Assembly: GCA_023159155.1 (NCBI GenBank)
Contig: JAJNNX010000033.1
Location: forward strand, 124,001 to 188,000
Length of the DNA stretch: 64,000 nt
Reading direction: 5' to 3'
From: Ustulina deusta
Taxonomy: Eukaryota; Ascomycota; Sordariomycetes; Xylariales; Xylariaceae
Positions 45,772 to 57,127 of the stretch are shown here, in pieces. The notes beneath the pieces were generated by a model. It ran no database searches. It was not told the DNA's origin and was given only the letters and a program-made list of their open reading frames with translations. Position 1 is the stretch's first letter, and the number at the start of each line of letters is the position of its first letter. The position numbers were made by a program, and so were the translations under genes.

Positions 45772-47988
45772 TTAATCCTCCTCTTCGTCACTACTATCCC
45801 CAAAGATGGCTTTTAATACCTCCTCCTGGGCACGCTTACCCTCGAGCGCGTCGTTGACGTCCGCGTTGACTTCGATCGGGGTGCCGTGGGCCTGCGCGGG
45901 TCCCGGGCGGTGTTCCGGTACTAATCCCTGATGATCGCCCACCCCAGGGCCCCGACCTGCGCTATCGCTCTCACGGCTAGCGGCTGCTTGCGCCTGTTGC
46001 ATGAGTTCATCGAGCGTTACGGCGCCTTCGCTATACAGTGCCCCTCCCGCGCTCGCACCCATACCCGTGCCCATCGCGGACGAGGATTTATTATTACCCA
46101 TCTCCGTCTCTGCATCGGGCTGGACGTGTGCAGGGGGTCGGACGTTAAAGCGTTTGCATAGGAGTCTCGTGGGATAGAAATCCGTCACGGTCCTCGTCAT
46201 GGCGCCATACATGCCCAATCTCGCCGCTTCTTCGGCGGGGTCTTTAGGTTTCTCGGGCGGTGTATGTAAGAGGTCTTCTCCTTTCCCTCCTCCCGCCGCC
46301 CCGGCGGCCGGTTTCGCTGTGGACGTCGTGAACCGCGAGGCCATGAGGCCAGTCATGGGCTTGAAGATGCGCGCGCAGCTGACGAATTCGTGGAGTTCGC
46401 GCACCCAGTCCTGCATCTTCATGCCAGTCGGCTTCGAGGGGATCATCTTGGTGAAGCCCGCGACATACTCCAGATACGCGCGGTACCGACCACGTTTCCC
46501 TTCGTCGTCCGCGTATGGCGCGGGGCCGGACCCACTGGCTCCACGCGTGAGGGCCGCGACAGCTGTCACTTTGTCGAGATCGGGGAGTTGACGTAGAAGC
46601 TCTTGCTGCTTCTCGGCTTCGGTGAGCGCGAACTCCGCAGGCACCTCGCTCAGCGCTGGTGGGAGGTTCGTTTTGCCTGTTGCCGATGCGAGTCGCTCGC
46701 GGGCTTCGGGAGATAGAAAGTCGAAAACGGATTTTCCGGGTAGCTGTGCTTCACCCAGAAGAGCGGCACGCGATTTAGGATCGAGTTTGGATAACTTTGC
46801 TGCGTCGGCTGTGGATATGTAATTTGTGCTTTCGGGCTCGACTTTGTGCTCCTTGCTGGATTTCCAGCCTGGTGGTATTTGTGGAGGTGGGTACTTGTCT
46901 GGGTCGATGGAAGATGTCAGAGCGTCGACTTCAGTGCTGAAGACGAACCCATCTAGTGGTAGACGGCCGTCATGACATTTCCGTAGGCCCGTGCCCGACC
47001 TCGCTAATATCTTTTTTCTTGATCTAAATACCGGCGCGGCACCAAGAGCTGGATTGGCTGTCGTAGTGCCAGTTTTCTTCTTTTTCTTGTCGCCCCCTAT
47101 TGTACGATTGTAAGATATTTTCGGGCCAATCTCGTATGGGTCTTCGTCATCGGAGCCGGTATCGTTTAAAATTCCTATCCCAATGCCCCCCTTGCCGAAT
47201 TTATTCTTCTTTTCCTTCTTCAATAACCCTGGCCGTCGTAACGGTGGACCCTGAGTCTCTTCATCGGAGCTCTCACCAGCTTCCGGCTTACAGGCGTTTC
47301 CCATGGGCGTTAATCTTGATTCGCCCTCGTACCCTAGACCTTTACGGTCCTTTTTTCTAACGAAGACGATCATGGTGACGTTCTCGGGCGCAAAGAGATA
47401 GGTCTCGCCAGCACTTTGCGCCGTGCCGGGTTTGCTGGCGATTTCAAGCCTCGCTTTCCTGCGTACCTTAGGCCCAATTCCCTGCCCATCTTTCCATCCC
47501 ATTCGCCTGAGAAGCTTAACGCCCATAGTATCTCCCTGAACCCGAAAGAGGTCCGCCAGGCCACCTCGCCCAACGCCATCCTCCTCGGTAGATCCCAAGC
47601 CGGCAAATCCTTGCGCAGTTTGTAGCTTTTCGGCCTCTGCTGCATCTGCCAAGTCTTCCTCGTCCATGAAGTCTTCTATACGCTTCTGCGGGGTCTTTCC
47701 CTCATCTTTATGGCGATTCGATCGGGATGACACGAAGGTCGAGGGCGTCCAGCCTTCCTTAGAGCCGACGGTATTGAAGTAGCCAGCACTCCATCCACCG
47801 GTGAAGGCGCCGTGTAGGCGCTTCCGGCCATGCTCATCCCTCACCTCCTGCTTCCAGACCGGCACATAGGAGCCATCATCGCGGACCTCGGGGTCGAGGG
47901 GCGGTAGTGGGGTGCCGAAAAGAACGTACGGGGATTGCTGGGCTTGAAGGTCGGCTTCGAATTGCGCGCGGTTTCGTTTGTAGGACAT
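45772..47988 (-). CDS. G-patch domain protein (GPATCH1/TOUGH family)
   Basis: A single-exon gene of 738 residues. The N-terminal DUF1604-type segment is clear: FGTPLPPLDPEVRDDGSYVP, then KRLHGAFTGGWSAGYFNTVG and GWTPSTFVSSR (about 24-89). A G-patch follows at about 154-180 (GVKLLRRMGWKDGQGIG). The middle has low-complexity Lys/Glu runs, and the region AYLEYVAGFTKM to DWVRELHEF lies further on. The protein ends in an acidic tail (GDSSDEEED). Members of this family are spliceosome C-complex-associated and in plants assist RNA processing; G-patches activate DEAH helicases. The partner helicase here cannot be named from sequence. Confidence 0.92.
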   Translation of the reverse strand: MSYKRNRAQFEADLQAQQSPYVLFGTPLPPLDPEVRDDGSYVPVWKQEVRDEHGRKRLHGAFTGGWSAGYFNTVGSKEGWTPSTFVSSRSNRHKDEGKTPQKRIEDFMDEEDLADAAEAEKLQTAQGFAGLGSTEEDGVGRGGLADLFRVQGDTMGVKLLRRMGWKDGQGIGPKVRRKARLEIASKPGTAQSAGETYLFAPENVTMIVFVRKKDRKGLGYEGESRLTPMGNACKPEAGESSDEETQGPPLRRPGLLKKEKKNKFGKGGIGIGILNDTGSDDEDPYEIGPKISYNRTIGGDKKKKKTGTTTANPALGAAPVFRSRKKILARSGTGLRKCHDGRLPLDGFVFSTEVDALTSSIDPDKYPPPQIPPGWKSSKEHKVEPESTNYISTADAAKLSKLDPKSRAALLGEAQLPGKSVFDFLSPEARERLASATGKTNLPPALSEVPAEFALTEAEKQQELLRQLPDLDKVTAVAALTRGASGSGPAPYADDEGKRGRYRAYLEYVAGFTKMIPSKPTGMKMQDWVRELHEFVSCARIFKPMTGLMASRFTTSTAKPAAGAAGGGKGEDLLHTPPEKPKDPAEEAARLGMYGAMTRTVTDFYPTRLLCKRFNVRPPAHVQPDAETEMGNNKSSSAMGTGMGASAGGALYSEGAVTLDELMQQAQAAASRESDSAGRGPGVGDHQGLVPEHRPGPAQAHGTPIEVNADVNDALEGKRAQEEVLKAIFGDSSDEEED

Positions 47989-50807
47989 TTAGGCCTCGGC
48001 AGCGCGTAAGGCGCCCTATAAGTCTATCATCTGTCTAGCCGGGAGGCGCTCGGCAGCAGAATCGATTTTTAAAGGAATGGGTGGAAAAGTAGCAACCAAG
48101 TATTTCAAGTGGCTACATGAAGTATACCTATCGTGTGTCTTAGGTAAGGAGAGAGATAGAACATCTTGACGATGTTCTAAGTTTAAGCTGCCCTGTTAAA
48201 ACCGATAAGCCTGGCACGGGAGCTTATCAGTGTGGGGCGAGTCCCTTGCAAGGCCGCTACAAAAGCCGACTGGATGTTAATGTGACCATAATGCTACCTA
48301 GGTACTTATAGGTTAGGTATGTATATGTGCTATAACTTGCACCGCCTGAACTTGCACCAATACAACAACTCCCTTACCTAAACCTAATCCAGGGCAGTAG
48401 CCTTTATAGTTAATGCGCCTGTATGTACAATAAAAAACTGAGGTTCTGCCCGTGACAAGCTTGCTTCCCCTACGTCCAATTTCCTTATTACAAGATCACG
48501 CACGACAATATCAGGGAATAGCCTCGTGACAATGCGGGTGGGATGGTTGCGCTCGAGCTTTTGACAGCTGCCGCAGCTTTCCGCATCATCATATGAAAAA
48601 CCCGAACCAGGCCAATGATGCCAAGAAATCATGGCCAGAAGACCCCGATTCTGTACCGATCTATACTCCGAAGCCAATAGTTTTTGCCACTATTGTAAGC
48701 CAATGCAATGCAGCATCAACCCGTCTTTCTCTGAGCAAAGCAGATCAGCGTTTTGTATGTTGTCATACCTCTATTTTATCTCTCATCCCAGAGAGTATTC
48801 GGAACCATAGGATGCCATAGACACGATATGATATACCTCAGCCAACGAGCTACCACGTCTGTACATTATCATGCCTCCTGACAGGAGATGCTCAGGTATA
48901 ATCCACGATCACTAGACACCTCGAATGGCACGGAACAAGTATCGTAACTATATGCCATGGCACCAAGCCTTCGATAGCACCACCAACAAGGTAGAGGAGT
49001 TTCATGTCGGCAGAAATCCTACTGTACGCGAGACTACGTGTACTATGTCGAGGCTCGGCGAACCAGAGTCGTGCTGTAGACTAACTAACCTAATAACCCA
49101 AGGTTAGACCTCGGAAGTTGTTTTTCCCTTTTGCCATACCTACACTACATACACTATGTTATGTTTCACGCCCAAAGAAATTCACCATCCTTATCAAAAG
49201 ACCCTGCCTACTGCACGGCCGCCCAATCTCTCCACAATATCGCAGAATTTCCAGCTAATGCTCGGTGCGGCTTGTGTCTGGCCTGTGGTGCATTGCATCG
49301 CACCAACTGGTCAGCGGGAGGGGCACAGCTCTTGGTTTCACCCATCTCCTCTTGCCCGAGCTGGCGTCTGAAATGAGAGTATCAGGCGAAGTGCAGATAG
49401 TGTAGCATTGTTTTGCAAGTGTTTCTCTTCCTTCCGAGCTGGGTCACTTGGTGGTGTACACTAATTGTCATTTTCTGCCCCCGCGAGGCACGAACAAAGG
49501 AAGAGTACTCGCTTTTGAGCTGGGAAAGCAGTAGTACCCAGGTTAGTACCCAGGTTAGTCGAGATACCCAAGATGTACATGTGCCCCTCATCTGTAGAGA
49601 GACACTACATGACAGTTCACAACAACTGATGCAGCGCTCGTGCCCCAACATCATCATAATGTGCACAATAATGACAATAACTACTACTACCTAGTTATAT
49701 TATTATTATTGTTTTATTATTATTATTTAGGCAGTTGTGCACCTAAGGCCAGGTCCACCACCTTATGTATCCGTGTACAACTAACTTCGGGATCTATGGA
49801 CTGCAGTGGTGGGGTTATACTACCTAGGCTTGTGAAATAAGAAAGAGACACATACCTAACCTAGTGTACTAGGACAATTGGCCTCTCCAGCGGGACACTG
49901 GGCTGTGGGTCCCACTGGGGTTAGTCACGGCACCGCGTCAACTAGCGCTTTTAACATCTTCCAGGTTTGTTCAACTGCAGCATACGTGTACCTAATTAGT
50001 GCGGTCGAGCAAGATTTGAACGTAACCTACCTACCTGGTATGTTTGGTCTGTTACCACACCACAAAGATATTCAGAACGCTGGGACTCAATATAACATGG
50101 TATATCATTGTATTGGCATAAAAAATGCAAAAACTGGAGCAAATTCTACGTGTGTTGTAGTACGAGGTATCTATTGCTTTACAGCACGATTTAATGTAAC
50201 CAGAAAAAGGGGGATTAGATGAAAAGAGGTGTCACGGCGGTAGTTTTCTACCTCGCCCAGACCTCGAACCTACTGTACATGTAGGTCTAAGACCTTTCGA
50301 CTTTTTTGTCCCCCCTTTTTTCACCTCAACCATATGACCCTACCTGCCTACCAACTGACCCTTTCCCACTTTGCCTACATTGTGCAGTAGGAGCTAGATA
50401 GGAGGTGTTCTTAAGTACTTATGGCCAACCCAGGTTGCTGCTGTAAATTACCCCTGGTTGTGACCTGTCCTCCCGTGTCTCCATCTACCGGTAACTACTA
50501 GATAGGTACCAGATTGCTAGCACCACCGTTGACGCTAACCTTCAGGTAGATAGGTAGTGTAAAGCCAGCTGGTGGAGGTACTCCTCCTCCTCCGAACCTC
50601 CCTCTGACCCGCTAACCTGGTAATAATACCTACACTACCTCCCTACCCGCCTACCGCCAGTAGGTTGACGAGGTAAAATACCTGCCTTACCCTACTATTA
50701 CCAAATTGCCTTGCCTATCTCCTGGTACTTGATCTACCACCTGCCTGAATTGCCGTCGTCCTGGTCTGGTCTGGCGTGTCGTGTCGCCAGCGCTCCATCA
50801 CAAAGCA
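47989..50807. other. Spacer upstream of the G-patch gene and KIN1
   Basis: About 2.8 kb between two divergent genes. It includes an ATT/AAT microsatellite near 49695-49730, a short direct repeat (AGTACCCAGGTT twice) near 49534-49558, and, from about 50255 to 50770, C/T-rich DNA dense in CCTACCTA and CTACC motifs. This last part is probably the KIN1 promoter and leader. No gene was recognised. Confidence 0.55.
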
Positions 50808-53800
50808 ATGTCAATACCTGCCACTGAACAGCAACTTCTTGACCGTCATCCATCAACTGCCTCGTCACCTCGTACCCACACTCATCATCACCACCATCAT
50901 CGTCATCATCAGCAGAAGCATCAACACCAGTCCGACCATTACGCTCAGCCCGCTCGAGCCCACTCGACACGTTCACGCCCAACCACAACCACTCCCAGCA
51001 CCGAGAGCATCGGCATCACCAACGGCCACAGCAATAGCAGCAATAACAGCAACAACAACAACCACGTCGCTCCGCTCCCGCATCGATCCGCCTCAACCTC
51101 CCATCCCCAGCGCCATCATAGTCGCCGGCATTCGGGTTCCGGGTCCGTCCGTGCAGTCCCAGACGTCCCCCCACAACTGGACTATGAAACCACGACCGTA
51201 GCCCATCAGCCAAACCGAAGCTCCAGCAAAGACCGCCCTCCCCCGGTCTCCCGAGGTGCCGACTCCAAGGGCGTCCATCGTCGCGCCAGCACCCGCTCCA
51301 ATCACTCCTCCCACAACAGCGACATGGCCGCTGCCACTGCTGCCAGCAACAACGGCCCTGCCGCCGATGCTCGTGCCACGGGTGCCAAGCAGAGGACATC
51401 GCGAACTTCCATTCCCACTCAATCCGGCAAATGGATTCTCGGAAAGACAATCGGTGCTGGCAGTATGGGCAAGGTGAAGCTTGCACGCAAGGAGGACGGG
51501 ACTGAACAGGTTAGATTGTCTGCTCCTCGTCATCTTACTCTTGTCCCTTTCTCTCCCCTATTTGCGCCCTATCTTTTCACCCCTCACATGTTTCATCTTC
51601 ATTACTAACACGCTCATCGTAGGTTGCCTGCAAGATTATTCCACGGGGCTCTACCGAAGATGGCCATCATAGTCGGGCAGAGAAAGAAAGAGCAGATCAG
51701 TCCAAGGAAATACGCACTGCACGGGAGGCAGCTATCGTCACGCTCTTGCAACATCCTCATATCTGTGGTTTACGAGATGTCGTTCGGACCAATTATCACT
51801 GGTACATGCTATTTGAGTATGTGAATGGCGGGCAGATGCTCGACTACATCATCTCCCATGGAAAGCTGAAAGAGAAGCAAGCCAGAAAGTTTAGTCGTCA
51901 GATTGCTAGTGCTCTTGACTACTGCCACCGGAACAGCATTGTCCACCGAGACCTCAAGATTGAGAATATTCTCATCAGCAAGACAGGAGACATTAAGATC
52001 ATCGACTTCGGACTGAGCAATCTGTTCTCTCCAAGAGGTCACTTGAAGACCTTCTGTGGTAGTCTCTATTTTGCCGCGCCTGAGTTGCTCCAAGCCCGTG
52101 CCTACACAGGCCCAGAGGTAGACGTCTGGAGTTTCGGTATAGTTCTTTACGTTCTAGTATGCGGAAAGGTTCCATTTGACGACCAAAGTATGCCAGCTTT
52201 GCACGCAAAGATTAAGAAGGGAGTGGTCGACTACCCAGGTTGGCTATCAAATGGCAAGTGAAGATAAACCTTGATATACTTAGAACTTCTAAGCTAATCG
52301 AGTACCTAGAGTGTCGACACCTTCTGTCGCGGATGCTTGTCACAGACCCCAGGCAAAGGGCAACGATGTTTGAAGTCATGAACCACACTTGGCTCACCAA
52401 GGGATATGGTTGTCCTCCTGAGAATTATCTTCCCCAACGGGAGCCTTTGGCACTACCCCTAGATCCTGAGGTGATCAACGCCATGACAGGATTCAACTTT
52501 GGATCACCGGAGGCAATCAAATCCCAGCTCACCAGACTTATTGATTCCGAAGAGTACAAGCGCGCAGTGCAGTTACTGCAGAAAGAAAAAGAGATTCCGC
52601 CTGTTCCAAAAGACCCTGAGAAGAAGCGCGGGTTTGGTTTCGACTTTTACAAGCGACGAAATTCTACTAGTAGCAGAGACAACCTGACTGCCCCCAGCTC
52701 GGAAGCACTCCAAGCCGGCAGCGACCCCCTCAATGCTTTCAGTCCGCTTGTCTCGATCTATTATTTGGTAAAAGAGAAGCAAGACCGAGACAGAGTAGAC
52801 AGGGTAGACAAACTGCCAAAGTCGCACCCACCCAAGAACGCTGCGGATACTCCTATGCCCGAAATCGTTCCTCCCCCTGAAGCTCATACTAACACCTCGA
52901 CTTATGAGATGGCCGGAGAAAAAGCTACTGGCGGTAGAACTAGACCCCGTGCCAGGACTCATGGTGAAGATGATGCACCAGAGGAAATCAAGAGACCCCA
53001 AGCACAGGCAAATATTCCGTCTCCGGTAGAACCCCCAGCTGAACTGCCACCCAGGAAGGAAAGTGCTGCTGTGGGTATCCTGAGACGATTCAGCACCCGA
53101 CGTCGAAAAGAACCAGAAAGACTGGATAAAGATCGGTCTCACCCCCCTACAGTCCATGTCCATTCGCCGGCGGAAACGCCTACAACACCACGCAAAAGTT
53201 TCAGCATCCGGAAACCACGAGGGCGAGACCGAGATGACGCCCAAATGCCGAGGCTCCGATCCGGCAGCAGCCAACCTCAGCACCGAGACCTACTTAGTCC
53301 GCCACTGTCAGCTGGTGCTAATTTTTCCGAGAGCAACAAAGCACTCGGACGTTCCACAAGTGTCAACTCAGCTGATTATAGGCGGCGGCCTTTCGGCTCT
53401 GCTAGTAGGATCGTCAAGGAACCACCACCTACCAGTGGTTCGGATCAGTCAGCAGGCGTCGTCGATAAGCCGCCTCAAGAACTTAATAGCGCGCTGAATT
53501 CTCGAGGCACATCTATGCGAGCCCGACCTTTAGGGCATGCTCGCCGAGAGAGCATCCAAGCAAGGAGAGCACGGAGGGAGGGCGCAAGGGCAACTGACCT
53601 TGTTGAAGAGACAGATCAAGACGTTGGCGAAGGAAGCGGGAACTCGGCGGAGCGGTTAGATGATTCTGAATTAGCGAAGCCAGTTTTTCTAAAAGGCCTT
53701 TTTAGCGTTTCTACGACATCAACCAAGTCGGTACCTGCCATCCGCAAAGAGTTAAAGAGGGTCCTGAAACAGCTAGGCGTTGAGTATACAGAAATCCGAG

Positions 53801-54252
53801 GAGGATTCACTTGCCGACACACCCCGAGTATCGATATGAAAAAGATCACAGACGTGCCTGATAGCCCTGCCCTTGCTCCCGGTGTTCGCCGGCGCTTCAG
53901 TTTTGGCATTAGGAGCGAGCGGGAACGGGAAGAGCTTCGAGAGATGGACCGGGCACCGCATACACCTCGTACTCCTGGTAAAGGGCCAACTGACAGGGGC
54001 GACTCCACGTCTGAACTGTCTGACCAGGAGAGCATGCACCGAGACGTTACTGGGTCCTCGAGACGAGTACCTGGTGAGACCACAACACATGTACAAAGCG
54101 ATCTGGGTGGAAGCATGATCCTTGAATTCGAGATCGTCATTGTCAAGGTCCCTCTCCTCTCGTTGCACGGTATCCAATTCAAGCGCATGAAAGGAAACAC
54201 GTGGCAGTTCAAGAGCATGGCGGACCAGATCCTCAAAGAGCTTAGGTTGTAA
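50808..54252 (+). CDS. kin1: Serine/threonine kinase KIN1 (MARK/PAR-1 family)
   Basis: A cortical kinase that controls polarity, exocytosis and the ER stress response in yeasts. Exons: 50808-51509, 51623-52253 and 52310-54252, giving 1091 residues. The N-terminal 210 residues are disordered and His/Ser/Asn-rich. The kinase domain runs from about 213 (GAGSMGKV, Lys238 in VACKII) through [15 protein letters not shown] and FAAPE, closing with [18 protein letters not shown] long disordered middle follows. The C-terminal KA1 domain (phospholipid-binding) covers about the last 110 residues: [16 protein letters not shown], then [11 protein letters not shown] and GIQFKRMKG. Intron 2 (52254-52309) starts with GCAAGT, a GC-AG intron; no GT donor restores the frame or the conserved WLSNECRHLL text. 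The order and lengths match fungal KIN1. Confidence 0.94.
52254..52309 (+). other. GC-AG intron of KIN1
   Basis: A 56-base intron with donor GCAAGT, a GCTAATC branch-like element and acceptor CCTAG. GC donors form a small class in fungi, usually with an otherwise strong donor, as here (ATG|GCAAGT). Joining gives in-phase Glu445 and preserves conserved kinase residues. Confidence 0.8.
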
Positions 54253-55948
54253 ACCCGACACCTATTACTCGAAGGCCTGGGCAGGCTAAAGCCTCCCGAC
54301 GTAGTAGCAAACAGCCGAGTGCTTAGCCACGAAAACCGGTTACGAACAAATGGTGATTCGACAAGTGTTTCAGTTTGTCAGTTTGCTCATCCAGCTAGCA
54401 ACGGCGAGCAAGCTCCGCAGCATAAGTGGTTGCGAACTATTTCCTAATTAAAACCGATCTATATGTCTCGGGAACATGGATAGATGGATGGTCGTTTGGT
54501 TGAATACGATTTTATTCCATTATTGCGTCGTCGCCGAATGCAGGCCAGCGTTATGGTAATCCAACGATGCCTCGTTAACGAGGTCGGTAGACATACAAGC
54601 AGACAAGATAGCATTCTAGGGAGAGAGAGAGCAAGAGAGTGGGGGAGAGACGGTGATGGTTGTTGTTGTTGTATAAGACTAATATGATTTCTGGGGCAAG
54701 GATTAGCGAGCCGGGCTTCACGACGATCATGCTTTCCTAATAGTGAATACAAGTAGTAATGTAGAACGTACATACATTGTTATAAATGATCTATTTGCCA
54801 CTATAGGTACAAGTCCAAGACACGACGAGCCTATTTCGGCCATGCTGTCCGAGAGCTGGCCAACAAAGCCCTCATCAAGTCTTAAACTTCGCATCAATGG
54901 TCGATTGGCAGGGATGGTCAATGAGCTTATCATTAGTTATCAGATCTATATAAATTAATTACCTATTCAGTCATCGACGAGATTCATACCTAGGTAGGCA
55001 TGCCCGGCTCTCCCCTTGTCCCCCACCCTCTCCTGGCCATTGGCTTACAGTGCCCCATCCATTGTACACCACCCATCTGCAGGTAAGACCCGCACATGTA
55101 TAGGGTAATCGATGCCAAGCCCATCGACAAGAATCTTGGGCATTGCGGGTGACACCAGCTGCCGCTTGGCCAGAAACGCCAATGGGGTTGCAGGCAGAGG
55201 CGGGGCCAATCAGGTAATACACCCACCGAGGTACCTAGGTAGTTACAGTAACCACACCGGCCAGCGCTGCCGGCCTGCACTTGCGAATCGTAGCGACACC
55301 TCTTGTTCCCAAATCCCAAATCCCAAATCCACATCAACAACAACCCTCACCCAGAGCAGATCTCGTGCATATGTCTTCCCGGATTCCACAGCCACAAATC
55401 CAGTCGCTCTGTGCCCACCGCCGTGTCCCCAGGACTCCCGTACATGTTTGAACCCCCGTCCGAGCTTTGCACGGACAAGTGAACCATAGTGGCACAAACG
55501 AACCCATCCCCAAGCCAATAGTTGATTAGGCTCGGCCCTAACTTAGCTGCTTGAAAGAAAACACTCTTACCCTAAGCGTCACTGCCCTCCAAGCCTTCGA
55601 GCCGCCGGGGCCTGCATTGTCTTCACTCTCGGGCCATAGCCGGACACGTTCACATTGCCAGCTACGTCTGCGGCTCTACCGGACCCCTACCTGTCGCTGG
55701 AGTCCCGTCTCACTGTCCCTTGTCCAAGCGTACCTTGTCCAAGCTGACGCCGCGAACCCCCACGAGAGTCGATCGCTGGAGGCGTTGCCACACAGCTCTC
55801 CACGGTCCGATCAGAACGTCCGCCCATCCGAACAGCCCAGACAAGGGTGTTTGTGTTGTCACGGTCTCGTCGACGCAAGAGGCTGCTGCAGCCCGACTGT
55901 CCGGTATATCACACGACTCTCTCCCCGCCGTCGGATCCTGCTCCCAAC
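54253..55948. other. Spacer between KIN1 and CAF40
   Basis: About 1.7 kb in head-to-tail orientation. The KIN1 3' untranslated region is at the left. The right part is C-rich with several short direct repeats (AAATCCC three times near 55311-55330) and likely carries the CAF40 promoter and leader. No gene was recognised. Confidence 0.55.
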
Positions 55949-57127
55949 ATGTACGGCCAACAACATCATTACAGCCATCCTGACCAGTCGTGGATGCATC
56001 CATCATCCAACTACCAGCATCAGGCGCAGCAAGCCGCCATCAATGCCGCCCAACAGCACCATGGCCGTCTCCAAGGTGGCCCCAACATGGCCACGTCTAT
56101 GGGCGGGCATCTCCAGGACACCGGCATGGAAACCTTGACTGAGGACAATCGTCGCACCATGGGCTTCGTTGCCGACCTTTTGAATGAGAACACCCGCGAA
56201 GCCGCTCTTTTGGAACTTAGCAAGAAGCGCGAGCAGGTTCCTGAGTTGGCTATGATTCTGTGGCACTCCTTTGGTAAGCTAGTTCCTTTGCGTCAGGCCA
56301 TCCGAAGGAACGAGCAGGCTAACCCACGTCCCGTAGGCGTCATGACCTCCCTCATGCAAGAGATTATCTCGGTATACAACCTTCTAAACCCCTCGCAGCT
56401 TACCGCGGCCGCATCCAACAGAGTTTGCAATGCTCTGGCATTGCTCCAGTGCGTGGCATCCCACAACGATACCCGGACTCTGTTCTTGAACGGTACGGCC
56501 CCCGCCGCCCTCTCCCATTCCTCTACACACCCGTGAAAGACATCGCTGATCCTATTTGACACAGCTCATATCCCCCTATTCCTCTATCCGTTTCTCAATA
56601 CAACCTCCAAGTCCCGCCCTTTCGAGTACTTGCGGCTGACTTCCCTCGGTGTAATCGGAGCGCTTGTTAAGAACGACTCGACTGAGGTAATCAACTTTCT
56701 ACTCACGACTGAGATCATTCCTCTCTGTCTTCGTATCATGGAAACTGGTTCTGAGCTTAGTAAAACTGTGGCCATCTTCATCGTCCAGAAGATTCTGCTT
56801 GACGATAATGGCCTCAACTATATCTGCGCCACCTATGAGCGCTTCTATGCTGTGGGAACTGTGTTGAGCAATATGGTCGCTCAACTCGTTGAGCAACAAA
56901 CCGCACGATTGCTTAAGCACGTCGTGCGCTGCTTCTTGCGTCTTAGCGACAACGCACGCGCCCGAGAAGCCCTTCGCCAATGCCTACCAGAGCCCCTTCG
57001 CGATGCTACCTTCAGCTCTGTACTCCGTGATGATGCAGCAACTAAGCGTTGCCTTGCACAGCTGTTGATCAACCTTTCGGACAATGTTGTGGAGACTCCG
57101 ACGGGAGACGCTCATCGTCTGAGCTAA
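55949..57127 (+). CDS. caf40: CCR4-NOT complex subunit CAF40 (Rcd1/CNOT9)
   Basis: A subunit of the CCR4-NOT deadenylase complex; its armadillo-like fold binds RNA-regulating proteins and links to mRNA decay and repression. Exons: 55949-56273, 56337-56492 and 56565-57127, giving 347 residues. A Gln/His-rich N-terminus of about 60 residues precedes the Rcd1 domain (about 66-335). Conserved text: [92 protein letters not shown] and [10 protein letters not shown]. The downstream part ends in a variable tail. All introns are short with ordinary sites. CAF40 is among the most conserved proteins in the window, so the model is secure. Confidence 0.97.

Noticed and set aside
49695..49730. ATT/AAT-rich stretch as a possible origin or AT-rich island
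   Set aside because: Only a short microsatellite; no extended AT domain or other origin feature.
50776..51201. 141-residue plus-strand frame overlapping the KIN1 N-terminus
   Set aside because: An alternative frame of the low-complexity His/Ser/Asn-rich exon 1; the KIN1 frame continues into a conserved kinase.
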